NCBI GenBank assembly: GCA_964654015.1
Contig: CAZZHQ010000006.1
Coordinates: 1 to 54,773 of the forward strand
Direction: 5' to 3'
Length of the DNA: 54,773 nt
From: JAUUZT01 sp964654015
Lineage (GTDB): Bacteria; Chloroflexota; Dehalococcoidia; GIF9; AB-539-J10
Shown: positions 1-8,700 of the stretch, piece by piece
How positions within the stretch are numbered: position 1 is the first letter of the stretch
How the letters are laid out: every line of letters begins with the position of its first letter
Made by a program: the position numbers and the translations under genes
The notes under the pieces: model-generated
What the model was told of the DNA's origin: nothing
What the model saw: the letters and a program-made list of their open reading frames with translations, nothing else
Database searches by the model: none

Positions 1-1
1 T

Positions 2-589
2 GGACAGTGGAAGGAGAGAACTTGGCCGTGGGTCGAAAATCATCCTGTCTTTCGCCTTTCGGGGCAGACTTTTGGATTGGTTGCCCTGGGAAGTACTGGA
101 CGCAACGTAGCTAAAAGAGCTCAAGCCTTTGGTTTTAAGGTCATAGCTTTTGATCCTTTTGTCTCTGCCGATGATATGAAATCACAGGGAGTGGAATCGG
201 TGGATTTCGATACATTACTAAAGAATTCCGATGTGATTTCCGTACATGCTCCTCTGTCGGATTCGACTTTTCACATGTTCAATTCGGAGACGTTTGAGAA
301 GATGAAAAAGACTGCATATCTGGTGAATACTGCACGAGGTGGGCTGGTAGATAATACGGCAATTTATGAGGCATTGAGAGCTGGTGAAATTGCTGGAGCA
401 GGGCTGGATGTAACTGAAAACGAACCATGCCTCGCTGATGAACCCTTGTTTGCCCTTGATAACGTTATTATCACCGGCCATACCGCAGGATACTCAGTGG
501 ATTCCCTGCTGGCCCTCCGCCGAGGTGTATTCAGCCAGATTGTCGAGGTCTTTAAGGGAGGCAAGCCAAAATACTGGCTTAATCCATAA
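2..589 (+). CDS. D-isomer-specific 2-hydroxyacid dehydrogenase, C-terminal part (5' end outside window)
   Basis: The reading frame is open to the left edge, so only the C-terminal two thirds (about 195 residues) is present. It carries a Rossmann NAD-binding loop of the form GLVALGSTGR (the usual GxGxxG with Ala at one site), followed by the D-hydroxyacid dehydrogenase catalytic set: Arg in NTARGG, Glu in the ENEP segment, and His in ITGHTAGYS. These match the SerA / phosphoglycerate-dehydrogenase-like family, which oxidises D-2-hydroxyacids or reduces 2-oxoacids with NAD(P)H. Substrate cannot be read from the sequence. It converges on an Ldh2-family dehydrogenase across a hairpin terminator, so two unrelated hydroxyacid dehydrogenase folds are neighbours. 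Family call is firm; specific substrate unknown. Confidence 0.88.
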   Translation, partial: GQWKERTWPWVENHPVFRLSGQTFGLVALGSTGRNVAKRAQAFGFKVIAFDPFVSADDMKSQGVESVDFDTLLKNSDVISVHAPLSDSTFHMFNSETFEKMKKTAYLVNTARGGLVDNTAIYEALRAGEIAGAGLDVTENEPCLADEPLFALDNVIITGHTAGYSVDSLLALRRGVFSQIVEVFKGGKPKYWLNP

Positions 590-602
590 GAGTTATAAAA
601 AC

Positions 603-636
603 GGACTACTAGCAGATGATATTCCGCTAGTAGTCC
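603..636. terminator. Intrinsic terminator between convergent genes
   Basis: A perfect 11-bp inverted repeat (GGACTACTAGC at 603-613, GCTAGTAGTCC at 626-636) with a 12-nt loop lies between the convergent stop codons at 589 and 682. A-rich sequence precedes it and T-rich sequence follows, so it could stop transcription from both sides. Confidence 0.7.
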
Positions 637-681
637 AGTTTATTCCTTTTCGGCTTGCCCTGCCATCAATCGAGGGTTGTG

Positions 682-1770
682 CTATTTCAGATCGTACTCT
701 ATATCAAGCTCGGCGGACAGGTCTTTGAGCGTCTGGATGACTCTCTCATCCAGGGGAATGCCATTTGTTTTTCTTTCCTCGACGATCTCGGCCTCCGGCC
801 CGCCTGCCAGGTATACCTTTTTCACGCCGGGTACAGTTGGTAGAGCTTCAAACGTCTCTGTCATCCTGTCCATCTGTCTCTTGAATTCGTCGACAGGCAA
901 AAAACCTCCTATTCGAATAGCGCCAAAGAAATGGTTGAAAGGATTGCCAGGGTCGTCCGCCAGTTTTGACAGGAAAATATTAGGACCTGCTCCTGAAAGG
1001 AGACTACAGAATATGTCTATAGCTACGCCCAGGCCAAAGCCCTTGTATCCGCCTGTCGTGGCTTCACCACCCAGTGGCAACAAGCCACCTGTGGGAAGAC
1101 CGTACTTCGTCTTGCTGGGGTCGGTTAGTGGTTTGCCTTCACCATCCACTGCCCATCCTTTTGGTATGCTCGCTTCCTGTCTTCGTGCTATCTCCAGCTT
1201 GCCGCCTGCTACCACGCTTGTTGCCATATCCAGTACGAACGGAGGTTTTTTACCGGACGGTATCGCTATCGCCAGCGGATTGGTCCCCACAGATGGGCTG
1301 ATGCCATCTGGTGATACTACCCCTGGCCAGGTTGAAGCGAGGGCCAGGCCAATCATGTCATGCGGGAGAGCCATCATCGCATAATAAGTGGCGGCGCCAA
1401 AGTGGCTGCTGTTTCGTACAGTGATAAAGCCTGAACCATACTGTTCGGCCCTGGCTATTGCATCGTTCATGGCATGGTATCCAACCACAAAACCCAATCC
1501 TTTATCTCCATCCATGGAAGCGAGGGTTGGGGAACTGCTGGAGGTTTTTAATTTGGGGGTGACATTGATATTTCCCTCCCGTATGCGTGTTATGTAGAAA
1601 GGCCCCAGATGAGCTATGCCATGTGATTCTACTCCTCTGAGATCACATGCTATCAGCATGTCTGCTGTTATATCGGCGTCCTCCTTTGGTACTCCCACTC
1701 CTTGCAGTACCCTGCTGGAGAAAACCCGTAGTTTATCCGGGTTAAAGCGCTCCCTTAACTCTGTTTTCAT
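682..1770 (-). CDS. Ldh2-family (malate/L-lactate/sulfolactate-type) NAD(P)-dependent dehydrogenase
   Basis: A 362-residue protein, the usual length for the Ldh2 (MdhII, YlbC, AllD, ComC) family. These are Rossmann-unrelated NAD(P)-dependent dehydrogenases acting on malate, lactate, ureidoglycolate or sulfolactate. The N-terminal helical part has the family signature LRGVESHGIAHL with the conserved His near residue 50, and a second conserved NSSHFGAATYY segment (His about 123). Glycine-rich TGGYKGFGLG follows in the C-terminal half. The ATG is preceded by GGAGG. The gene reads toward the hydroxyacid dehydrogenase on the other strand. The family is clear; which 2-hydroxyacid it uses is not. 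Confidence 0.9.
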   Translation of the reverse strand: MKTELRERFNPDKLRVFSSRVLQGVGVPKEDADITADMLIACDLRGVESHGIAHLGPFYITRIREGNINVTPKLKTSSSSPTLASMDGDKGLGFVVGYHAMNDAIARAEQYGSGFITVRNSSHFGAATYYAMMALPHDMIGLALASTWPGVVSPDGISPSVGTNPLAIAIPSGKKPPFVLDMATSVVAGGKLEIARRQEASIPKGWAVDGEGKPLTDPSKTKYGLPTGGLLPLGGEATTGGYKGFGLGVAIDIFCSLLSGAGPNIFLSKLADDPGNPFNHFFGAIRIGGFLPVDEFKRQMDRMTETFEALPTVPGVKKVYLAGGPEAEIVEERKTNGIPLDERVIQTLKDLSAELDIEYDLK

Positions 1771-2013
1771 TTGTCCTGACCTCCTTTTTGCTTTGCTCGT
1801 GACATTCTACAATGAAAGGAAGCCGCCTGCAATTGCTCTACCGTTCCATCGTTCTTGGTAAGTAGTTTTAGTGTACTCTGACCACAAATAATACTGGTTA
1901 CTTTTAACAATACTAGCAATAGTACTAGGATCTGGTTATTGATATATAGGTAAAAGCCAATTACCCTTACTGCTTAATAAGCGCAGGAGAGGGAAATGGC
2001 AAAGAAGTAATTA

Positions 2014-2610
2014 TTGTCATTAAGAATACTGATTATTGTTTCATTCATTAAATTCAACCCCTATCTGTCGAGAACGAAAATCTCACATTACCAACAACTT
2101 TGGAACGGAACCGTCCCCGTGTTTCTGGAATTAAAGTCGAGACGTGGATTTGCCAGCAGCAAACAGCGGCATCGGGTACTGGTATCATCAGAACTACCGG
2201 AGATGTCCCGCCTGTCGGCTGGTATCGTGAATAAGAAAATATTACTGGATACCATGGCTGGATTTGGCCATTACCTGGATAAACCGTTGCGCCAGGTTAT
2301 CCTGGTAACCTATTCCCGTTACTGGTTCAACGAAATGTTTACAGGGATACGCGTGTCGTTCGATTATGATATTCGCTCTTTGATAGTCGCAGCAGACATA
2401 GGATATGGTGAGCAGGGGTTGCTGCTACAGGGTGCTATCATTGAGCTTAAGGGACTGACGCTGGATATACCACCGACTCTCAGTCAAATAAAGCTTGTGG
2501 TTCCCGACTGGGGTCGATTCTCAAAGTATGCCCGCTGCATTGATTCCCACCTGTCAGGGCCAGGCTCGACGGGCAGGCTCTGGCCCTCTGGTAGAACCGG
2601 GGAGCAGTGA
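2014..2610 (+). pseudogene. Remnant of a VTC-domain (polyphosphate-polymerase-like) protein, 5' end missing
   Basis: The frame holds features of the VTC domain: a VFLELKSRRG strand followed by a KQR basic motif, a VTYSRYWF strand, a GIRVSFDYDIRS strand, IIELKG and a closing SKYARCI. VTC proteins bind nucleotide and polyphosphate in a basic tunnel. The N-terminal third, which should carry the first basic strands, is absent. The first ~30 codons look unlike the family (a hydrophobic run then TKISHYQQ) and the only starts are TTG or GTG without a ribosome site. The 1771-2013 stretch upstream holds no recognisable gene. Best read as a decayed or truncated copy; a short living variant cannot be excluded. 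Confidence 0.5.
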
Positions 2611-2645
2611 TGAAGGGAAGAGACAGCACTCGCAGGCTACAGGCG

Positions 2646-5108
2646 CTATTTCAGGGTCTTTTTCTTTTTATTGTTATGCTTCCCTTCAGGCGACTGAAAT
2701 TTTTGCAGCATGGTGGCCATCTCCCCTAGCTTCCTCTCTACTTTATAGTTGATGCAGTTCACAGGGTAATTACCGTCTTGTTTCTTCTTACCAGCCCTGA
2801 CCCCGGTAATTACCTCTATCCCCTCGTCTATAGTGCTGACCGCATATATGTGGAACTGTCCTTTTTTAACTGCCTCTACTACCTCGTCCCGCAGCATGAG
2901 GTTTTCCAGGTTTTTTTTGGGTATCATCACTCCTTGTTCTCCTGTAAGCCCCCGTGCTTCGCATGTTTGAAAGAAGCCCTCGATTTTCTGGTTGACGCCG
3001 CCGATGGGTTGGATTTCGCCCTTCTGGTTTACCGAGCCGGTAACTGCTATGTTTTGCTTAATAGGGATATCTGACAGGCTCGATAACAGGGCATAAATCT
3101 CTGCTGATGAGGCGCTATCCCCATCCACACCCTGGTAGGATTGCTCGAAACACAGGCTGGCAGACAGTGATAGCGGGTGCTTCTGGGCGTATTTCCAGCC
3201 TATGTAGCCATTGAGAATGAGAACTCCCTTGTCATGTATCTTCCCGCTAAGGTCGGATTCCCTTTCAATATTAATAACTCCTTTTCGCCCCAGGAATGTT
3301 TTGCAGGTGATTCGGGCGGGCTTGCCGAAGGAGATATCTCCCAGACTGTACACGCTAAGTCCGTTAATCTGACCTACCACTTCTCCGGTGACGTCTATCA
3401 TAATAGTTCCCTTATCAATCATTTTCCTTATTCGCTCGTCGGGTAGATTGTGGCGGAAAAGCTTTTCTTCTACCGCCTGTACCACGTGGCGTTCGGATAC
3501 CATTTCAGCTCCATCTTTATGTGCCCAGTACGCTGATTCTTCAAGCAGTTCCTTTATACTTGCGAATCTGGATGTCAATTTCTCCTGGTCGTCCACTATT
3601 CGTGAGGCAAACTCGAGTACCTTTGCCACGGCATTCCTGTCGAAATGACAGGTCTTGTTTTTCTGGCAGAACCCGGCGATAAAGGCGGCAAATGACAACA
3701 TATTTTCCATTGTTCTGTCTATTTCAAAGTTGAAATCGGCCTTTACCTTGAAGATTTCCCAGAAATCTTCATCATTCATGGAAAGTAACTGATAAATTCT
3801 ATTATCACCAATAAGCACTACCTTGACGCTGAGTGGTATAGGCTGGGGCCGTATACCTTGAGGAATGGAAATCCCGAACTGTTCGCCAGGGTCCTCAATG
3901 CAAAGCTCCTTGGTCTTTATTGTTCGCTTCAATGCTGGCCATACTGCCGGGTTTGATAGCACATCCATGGCGTTTAGCAGTAAGTACCCTCCGTTGGCTT
4001 TATGAAAGGAGCCTGGCTTCAACATGCTGTGGTCGCTAAAATATGCACCCATCACAAATTGCCTCTCAATCCTGCCGAATAGGTTTATATAATTAGGATT
4101 TGGCTCGATGATTACCGGGCGGCCATTCGTAACACTGTTGTCTATAAAAACATTTACTTCGAAAGGCAGAAAGGGGTCTCTGCTTGGCTTTATTCCCTGG
4201 GACGCCAGCGCCAGGATATTTGTTTCCTGTTCCCCTGTCTGCTTGAACATGTCAGGGTTGCCCAGGGTGTAGGATTTCAGACTGTTCAGGTAGTCGATAA
4301 TCTCCGCGGAATCCGGGTACTCATCCGTCAATTTCTTGAACAGTCGTGATACCGTGTAATTGGCGATTGATTGGTCTGAATCCTGTAGTTTCTCAGCTAT
4401 CCGCCTTCCTTCATCCTGGGCCTTCTCGCTGGTGGCTTCCAGTTTTTTCTGAAGTTCAGCGCTGGCAGTTACCAGCTTTTCCCGTTCCTTCTCTTTGAGA
4501 GCCAAATAGCCTTCCTGGGATATGGGCTTTCCGTCAATGATGGGAATCAGCACTGGTCCTTTGGGGCTTGCCTGGAGCAGGAAGCCTCGCTGCCGAGCCT
4601 CGTTCTCTATCTCCTTAAACAGTTTTTGTTGTTCAGTTTGAATCTCCTCGATTACCTTTTTTCTCTCGGCCTTGTAATCATCGCTGGAGAATGCCTTGGC
4701 GAGGTCTTCTTTGAGCCGTTGCAGCAGGGTGTTGATTTGATCCCGGAAAACTTTCGCTTTTCCTTTTGGCAACTTGAGACTACACGGGTGGTCGGCATCA
4801 TTGAAGTTGTACAGGTAGCACCAGTCGTCCGGCTGATGGTCCCCTTCAAGGTCTTTTTCTTCCTTGAGCAGCTTGGTGATGTGAGTTTTTACCGCTGAGG
4901 TCTTCCCTGTGCCGGTAAGACCAGCCACGTAGATGTTATAGCCATCGTGGTCTATTGATAGGCCAAACTCCAGTGCACGTATTGCTCTGTCCTGGCCGAT
5001 AAATTCTCGTAAGGGTTCGATGTCACTGGTGCAGTCGAAATCAAAGATGGCTGGATCGCATTGCCATCGTAGTTTATCTGCCGGGACCTCATATTTACAG
5101 ATATCCAT
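2646..5108 (-). CDS. Lon-type ATP-dependent protease (LonB/LonC-like AAA protease)
   Basis: An 820-residue protein combining an N-terminal AAA ATPase (Walker A GLTGTGKT at residues 63-70; the KANGGYLLLNAMDVL stretch is the Walker-B-like segment) with a long insertion and coiled-coil-like region around residues 120-260. The C-terminal Lon proteolytic domain has a Ser-Lys dyad at Ser665 (DGDSAS) and Lys708 (GGVNQK), 43 residues apart as in other Lon proteases. It lacks the LonA substrate-binding N-domain, so it belongs with the LonB/LonC-like soluble family (YcbZ type). ATG with GGAGG upstream; a TATAAT-like -10 lies at 5153-5158 on the minus strand. It stands alone. Expected role: cytoplasmic protein quality control. 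Confidence 0.9.
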   Translation of the reverse strand: MDICKYEVPADKLRWQCDPAIFDFDCTSDIEPLREFIGQDRAIRALEFGLSIDHDGYNIYVAGLTGTGKTSAVKTHITKLLKEEKDLEGDHQPDDWCYLYNFNDADHPCSLKLPKGKAKVFRDQINTLLQRLKEDLAKAFSSDDYKAERKKVIEEIQTEQQKLFKEIENEARQRGFLLQASPKGPVLIPIIDGKPISQEGYLALKEKEREKLVTASAELQKKLEATSEKAQDEGRRIAEKLQDSDQSIANYTVSRLFKKLTDEYPDSAEIIDYLNSLKSYTLGNPDMFKQTGEQETNILALASQGIKPSRDPFLPFEVNVFIDNSVTNGRPVIIEPNPNYINLFGRIERQFVMGAYFSDHSMLKPGSFHKANGGYLLLNAMDVLSNPAVWPALKRTIKTKELCIEDPGEQFGISIPQGIRPQPIPLSVKVVLIGDNRIYQLLSMNDEDFWEIFKVKADFNFEIDRTMENMLSFAAFIAGFCQKNKTCHFDRNAVAKVLEFASRIVDDQEKLTSRFASIKELLEESAYWAHKDGAEMVSERHVVQAVEEKLFRHNLPDERIRKMIDKGTIMIDVTGEVVGQINGLSVYSLGDISFGKPARITCKTFLGRKGVINIERESDLSGKIHDKGVLILNGYIGWKYAQKHPLSLSASLCFEQSYQGVDGDSASSAEIYALLSSLSDIPIKQNIAVTGSVNQKGEIQPIGGVNQKIEGFFQTCEARGLTGEQGVMIPKKNLENLMLRDEVVEAVKKGQFHIYAVSTIDEGIEVITGVRAGKKKQDGNYPVNCINYKVERKLGEMATMLQKFQSPEGKHNNKKKKTLK

Positions 5109-5224
5109 GTTTTATCTTCCTCCGTTCAGGATTGTCCTGTAGGGACATGTTAATTATACTTGTTTAAGCTGCGAACTGCATATACTTTATTTTCAGATTT
5201 GTTCTGAGTATCGTAATGTATTTC

Positions 5225-5253
5225 TTGACAGTCAAGGTTCTTATACGTATTAT
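5225..5253 (+). promoter_or_regulatory. Sigma70-type promoter for the aldo/keto reductase operon
   Basis: TTGACA at 5225-5230, a 17-bp spacer, then TATTAT at 5248-5253; predicted start near 5260, about 40 nt before the ATG at 5301. Near-consensus match in an intergenic region with correct orientation. Confidence 0.75.
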
Positions 5254-5300
5254 CACCATTAGTAGAGTGTTGCTATTTCGTATAATAAAGGGAGTCGATT

Positions 5301-6278
5301 ATGCTTTATAAAAAAATGGGAAGGACAGGACTCAAGGTGTCTACCTTCTGTCTTGGCACTATGAATTTTGGAAGTCAGGTGGACGAAAAAGGAGCTATCC
5401 AAATAGTGGAGAGGGCTCTGGAAGCCGGGGTAAATTTCATTGATACGGCGGATGTTTATGCCGGGGGGAGGTCAGAAGAAATCGTTGGCAAAACATTGAA
5501 AGAGAAGCGTGATTCTATTGTGTTGGCTACCAAGGTAAGCGCTAAGGTGGGCGAAGGTGCAAATGATAGAGGGCTATCACGGAAACATATTATTAAAGGA
5601 ATAGAAGACAGCCTGCGCAGGTTACAGACAGATTATATTGATATCTACTATGCTCATATGCCAGACTTCGATACACCGTTGGAAGAGACTCTGCGTGCGA
5701 TGCAGGACCTGGTTTATCAGGGCAAGGTGCGCTATATCGCCTGTTCAAATTATACTGCCTGGCAGCTTTGCAGGGCATTATGGATAAGCGATAAACAGAA
5801 TATGACGCGATTCGAGTGTGTATCACCGCCCTACAACCTGGTTACCAGGGATATAGAGTACGAATTGCTTCCGCTTTGTGCCAGTGAAGGCATTGGTGTT
5901 TGTGTTTATAATCCGCTTGCTGCGGGTATACTGACAGGGAAACATGACCCAAAGCGCCCTCCGGCTGAAGGAGGTCGATTTACCCTCGAAGGCATGGGCA
6001 AAAACTATTATAACCGCTACTGGAATGAGGTTAATTTCAATGCAGTAGAACTACTAAGAAAGATTGCCAGTGAACATGGGAGGAGTTTAGCTCAGTTTTC
6101 TCTGGCCTGGGTGTTCAATAATAAGATGGTAACGGCAACTATCTGTGGAGCGAGTTCCCTGGTACAGCTAGAGCAGAACCTGGAAGCTACAGAAATACTT
6201 TTATCAAAGGAAGAACTTATTGCTTGTGACGATGTCTGGCAACAAATCAGGCCGTCAAGATTTTTCTATGGACGATGA
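5301..6278 (+). CDS. Aldo/keto reductase, first of three tandem paralogs
   Basis: A 325-residue (alpha/beta)8-barrel NAD(P)H-dependent aldo/keto reductase. The catalytic tetrad is complete: Asp48 and Tyr53 (FIDTADVY), Lys78 (LATK), His119 (YYAHMPD). The protein resembles the YghZ/GSP69-like AKR branch that reduces aldehydes and ketones or oxidises secondary alcohols. It is about 27 residues shorter than the next two copies because the loop after the catalytic Lys is short, which may alter the substrate pocket. GGGAG precedes the ATG. It heads a three-gene tandem array; all copies end in FYGR. Substrate unknown. Confidence 0.92.
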   Translation: MLYKKMGRTGLKVSTFCLGTMNFGSQVDEKGAIQIVERALEAGVNFIDTADVYAGGRSEEIVGKTLKEKRDSIVLATKVSAKVGEGANDRGLSRKHIIKGIEDSLRRLQTDYIDIYYAHMPDFDTPLEETLRAMQDLVYQGKVRYIACSNYTAWQLCRALWISDKQNMTRFECVSPPYNLVTRDIEYELLPLCASEGIGVCVYNPLAAGILTGKHDPKRPPAEGGRFTLEGMGKNYYNRYWNEVNFNAVELLRKIASEHGRSLAQFSLAWVFNNKMVTATICGASSLVQLEQNLEATEILLSKEELIACDDVWQQIRPSRFFYGR

Positions 6279-6345
6279 TAGAATAGGTGGCACGATTGGA
6301 TAACCTGGTTATCTATAACAACAAACAATAGGAAGGATAAAAACA

Positions 6346-7413
6346 ATGAAGTATAGGAAAATGGGTAGTACAGGGCTCAAGGTTTCATCTTTCTGCCTGG
6401 GCACCATGACTTTTGGCAGACAGGTGGAGGAAAAGGAATCACTTCGTATAATGGATGCCGCTATCGATGCAGGCGTTAATTTTATCGATACCGCTGATAT
6501 GTATGTCAATGGCCGGACTGAACAGATTGTTGGTAAGGCGCTCAAAGGCAGGCGTGATTCCATAGTATTGGCATCCAAAGTCGGGCACACCTTGAAGTTG
6601 GGAGCGAAGTGGGGAGGGAACAGGGACTCAGGTCCAATCGATATGGCGCGGCCAAAGGCGTTTACCCCATGGCCGGGGTCGGAGGATGTAGGCCCCAACG
6701 ATATGGGGCTGTCTCGCAAGCACATTATGCAGGGTGTCGATGCCAGTCTGCGGCGACTGGAGACGGATTATCTTGATATTTACTATGCTCACATGCCTGA
6801 TTACAATACCCCACTGGAGGAAACATTGCGTGCCATGGATGACCTGGTTCGACAGGGTAAGGTACGATACCTCGCTTGTTCTAATTATCGTGCGTTTCAA
6901 CTCTCCAAGGCACTCTGGATAAGTGATAAAAATAATCTGGCCCGGTTTGATTGCATTCAACCACCATATAACCTGATTACAAGAGATATCGAATATGAGC
7001 TGTTGCCGCTCTGTGACACTGAAGGCGTAGGGGTATGTGTATTCAGCCCTATGGCAGCCGGTTTCCTTTCCGGCAAGTATGGTAAGGGCAAAGAGCCAAT
7101 AGAGGGTGCACGGTTTAGCCTGGCACACCAGGGATATGTATACAATCAAAAATATTGGACTGATGATAACTTTGATGCGGTGACGAAGTTACAACAGCTT
7201 GCTGAAAGCAACGGACGGACCCTGGCTCAGTTTGCGTTGACCTGGGTATTAAGTAATAAAACAATTACTGCGGTTGTCTGTGGCAATACTTCCATTGCCC
7301 AGTTGGAGCAGAATATGGCAGCTACTGAGATTACCTTGTCAGCAGGAGAGCTGGAAGCCTGTGATGATGTATGGAACCAGTTGAGACCGCCTCGCCTGTT
7401 CTACGGGCGTTAA
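6346..7413 (+). CDS. Aldo/keto reductase, second tandem paralog
   Basis: A 355-residue aldo/keto reductase with the same tetrad as its neighbours (Asp and Tyr in FIDTADMY, Lys in LASK, His in YYAHMPD). Relative to the first copy it carries a ~30-residue insertion after the active-site Lys (GHTLKLGAKWGG and a proline-rich stretch), a loop that in this family lies over the substrate or cofactor. Good ribosome site (AGGAAGG) and a 67-bp gap to the first copy, so co-transcription is likely. The three copies have diverged clearly, so this is an old duplication rather than a recent one. Confidence 0.92.
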   Translation: MKYRKMGSTGLKVSSFCLGTMTFGRQVEEKESLRIMDAAIDAGVNFIDTADMYVNGRTEQIVGKALKGRRDSIVLASKVGHTLKLGAKWGGNRDSGPIDMARPKAFTPWPGSEDVGPNDMGLSRKHIMQGVDASLRRLETDYLDIYYAHMPDYNTPLEETLRAMDDLVRQGKVRYLACSNYRAFQLSKALWISDKNNLARFDCIQPPYNLITRDIEYELLPLCDTEGVGVCVFSPMAAGFLSGKYGKGKEPIEGARFSLAHQGYVYNQKYWTDDNFDAVTKLQQLAESNGRTLAQFALTWVLSNKTITAVVCGNTSIAQLEQNMAATEITLSAGELEACDDVWNQLRPPRLFYGR

Positions 7414-7476
7414 GAGTTGTAATTTACTGTTTAACAGCAGTAACTCAGAGAATTTAATTTACTATAAGGAGGAAGA

Positions 7477-8535
7477 ATGCAATATAGGAAAATGGGAAGG
7501 ACGGGACTCAAGGTCTCTACATACTGCATGGGAGTAATGACCCTGGGTAGCCAGGTTTCAGAAAAGGATTCACTGGAAATAATAGGGACTGCGATTGAAC
7601 AGGGAGTGAATTTCTTTGATGCCGCTGATATGTATGTATCGGGTAAAGCTGAGGAGATTCTGGGTAAGGCCATTAAAGGGAAGCGAGATTCCGTAGTGGT
7701 GGCAACCAAAGTAGGGCACTGGCTGAAAATGAAGGATAATGTCAGGGTAGAAGCGGCTGATGCTGAGGGAAAACCAACACCATATTCAGCATGGGAGGGT
7801 GGTGGTGAGGCCGGCCCTAATGACATGGGGCTTTCCCGTAAGCATATCATGAAGGGCGTTGAGGCCAGTTTGCGGCGCCTGGATACAGACTATATAGACC
7901 TTTATTACTGCCATATGCCTGACTTCGATACGCCGTTGGAGGAGACTCTGCGTGCCCTGGATGACCTGGTTCACCAGGGTAAGGTGCGCTATATTGGTTG
8001 TTCTAATTACCTGGCATGGCGGTTGTGCAAGGCGCTTGGGGTGAGTGCCCTTCATAACCTGGAACGATTTGAGTGCGTTCAACCTCCGTATAATCTACTC
8101 GCCAGAGACATCGAATATGAGTTGACTCCGCTCTGTGCCAGCGAGGGTGTGGGCATGTGCGTGTACAGCCCTATGGCTGCGGGTTTTCTAAGTGGTAAAT
8201 ATGACAGGGCAAAAGGAGCGATAGAAGGAGCAAGATTCTCTCTTGGACATCTGGGGCTCAGGTATAATCAGCAATACTGGGCAGATAGTAACTTTGAGGC
8301 GGTGGACAAACTAAAGCAGATAGCCAGTTCACACGGGCGAAAGATGGCACAATTTGCCCTTTCCTGGGTATTACAACAGAGGGCAATTACATCGGTTGTC
8401 TGTGGTGCTTCTTCTCTGGCCCAGTTGGAACAGAACCTGGAGGCCACTGATATAAAACTGTCTGAGGAAGAGCTCACAGCCTGCGATGAAGTATGGAGCG
8501 TTTTAAGACCGTTCAGGTTCTTTTATGGTCGCTAA
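7477..8535 (+). CDS. Aldo/keto reductase, third tandem paralog
   Basis: A 352-residue aldo/keto reductase with Asp/Tyr (FFDAADMY), Lys (VATK) and His (YYCHMPD) of the tetrad. In the first motif the residue after Asp is Ala rather than Thr as in the two upstream copies. It has its own version of the loop insertion after the Lys (GHWLKMKDN to YSAWEGG). AGGAGG precedes the ATG, and the gap to copy two is 63 bp. The array ends at a hairpin downstream. NAD(P)H-dependent carbonyl reduction is expected; the physiological substrate cannot be told. Confidence 0.92.
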   Translation: MQYRKMGRTGLKVSTYCMGVMTLGSQVSEKDSLEIIGTAIEQGVNFFDAADMYVSGKAEEILGKAIKGKRDSVVVATKVGHWLKMKDNVRVEAADAEGKPTPYSAWEGGGEAGPNDMGLSRKHIMKGVEASLRRLDTDYIDLYYCHMPDFDTPLEETLRALDDLVHQGKVRYIGCSNYLAWRLCKALGVSALHNLERFECVQPPYNLLARDIEYELTPLCASEGVGMCVYSPMAAGFLSGKYDRAKGAIEGARFSLGHLGLRYNQQYWADSNFEAVDKLKQIASSHGRKMAQFALSWVLQQRAITSVVCGASSLAQLEQNLEATDIKLSEEELTACDEVWSVLRPFRFFYGR

Positions 8536-8563
8536 ATATTAATGTTTTGTGAATAGAAATAGC

Positions 8564-8645
8564 AGGGTCTCCCTCACGGGTAAAGAGGAACTTTATTTCA
8601 GGTAGCCGATGAAGGAAGTCTTTTCAGAGGGAGGCCCTTCTTTTT
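8564..8645 (+). terminator. Long-loop terminator or attenuator leader between AKR array and MFS gene
   Basis: AGGGTCTCCCTC (8564-8575) pairs over all 12 positions, including one G-U, with GAGGGAGGCCCT (8627-8638), and CTTTTT follows. The 51-nt loop is longer than in a simple terminator and contains further partial pairings, so a regulated leader for the downstream transporter is possible. No known riboswitch class was recognised. Confidence 0.5.
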
Positions 8646-8700
8646 ACCGTTACCGTTGCAGATAAGCAGGATTTACAGTGAAGGATATATTTTACAAGAA

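Noticed and set aside
682..1384. A plus-strand open frame of about 235 codons inside the Ldh2-family gene
   Set aside because: It is antisense to a well-supported gene, has low-complexity Ser/Pro composition and no family match; a shadow frame.
8587..8600. GGAA-N6-TTCA near the third aldo/keto reductase as another NrpR site
   Set aside because: Only seven of eight conserved bases fit, and it lies inside the loop of a terminator-like hairpin away from any promoter.
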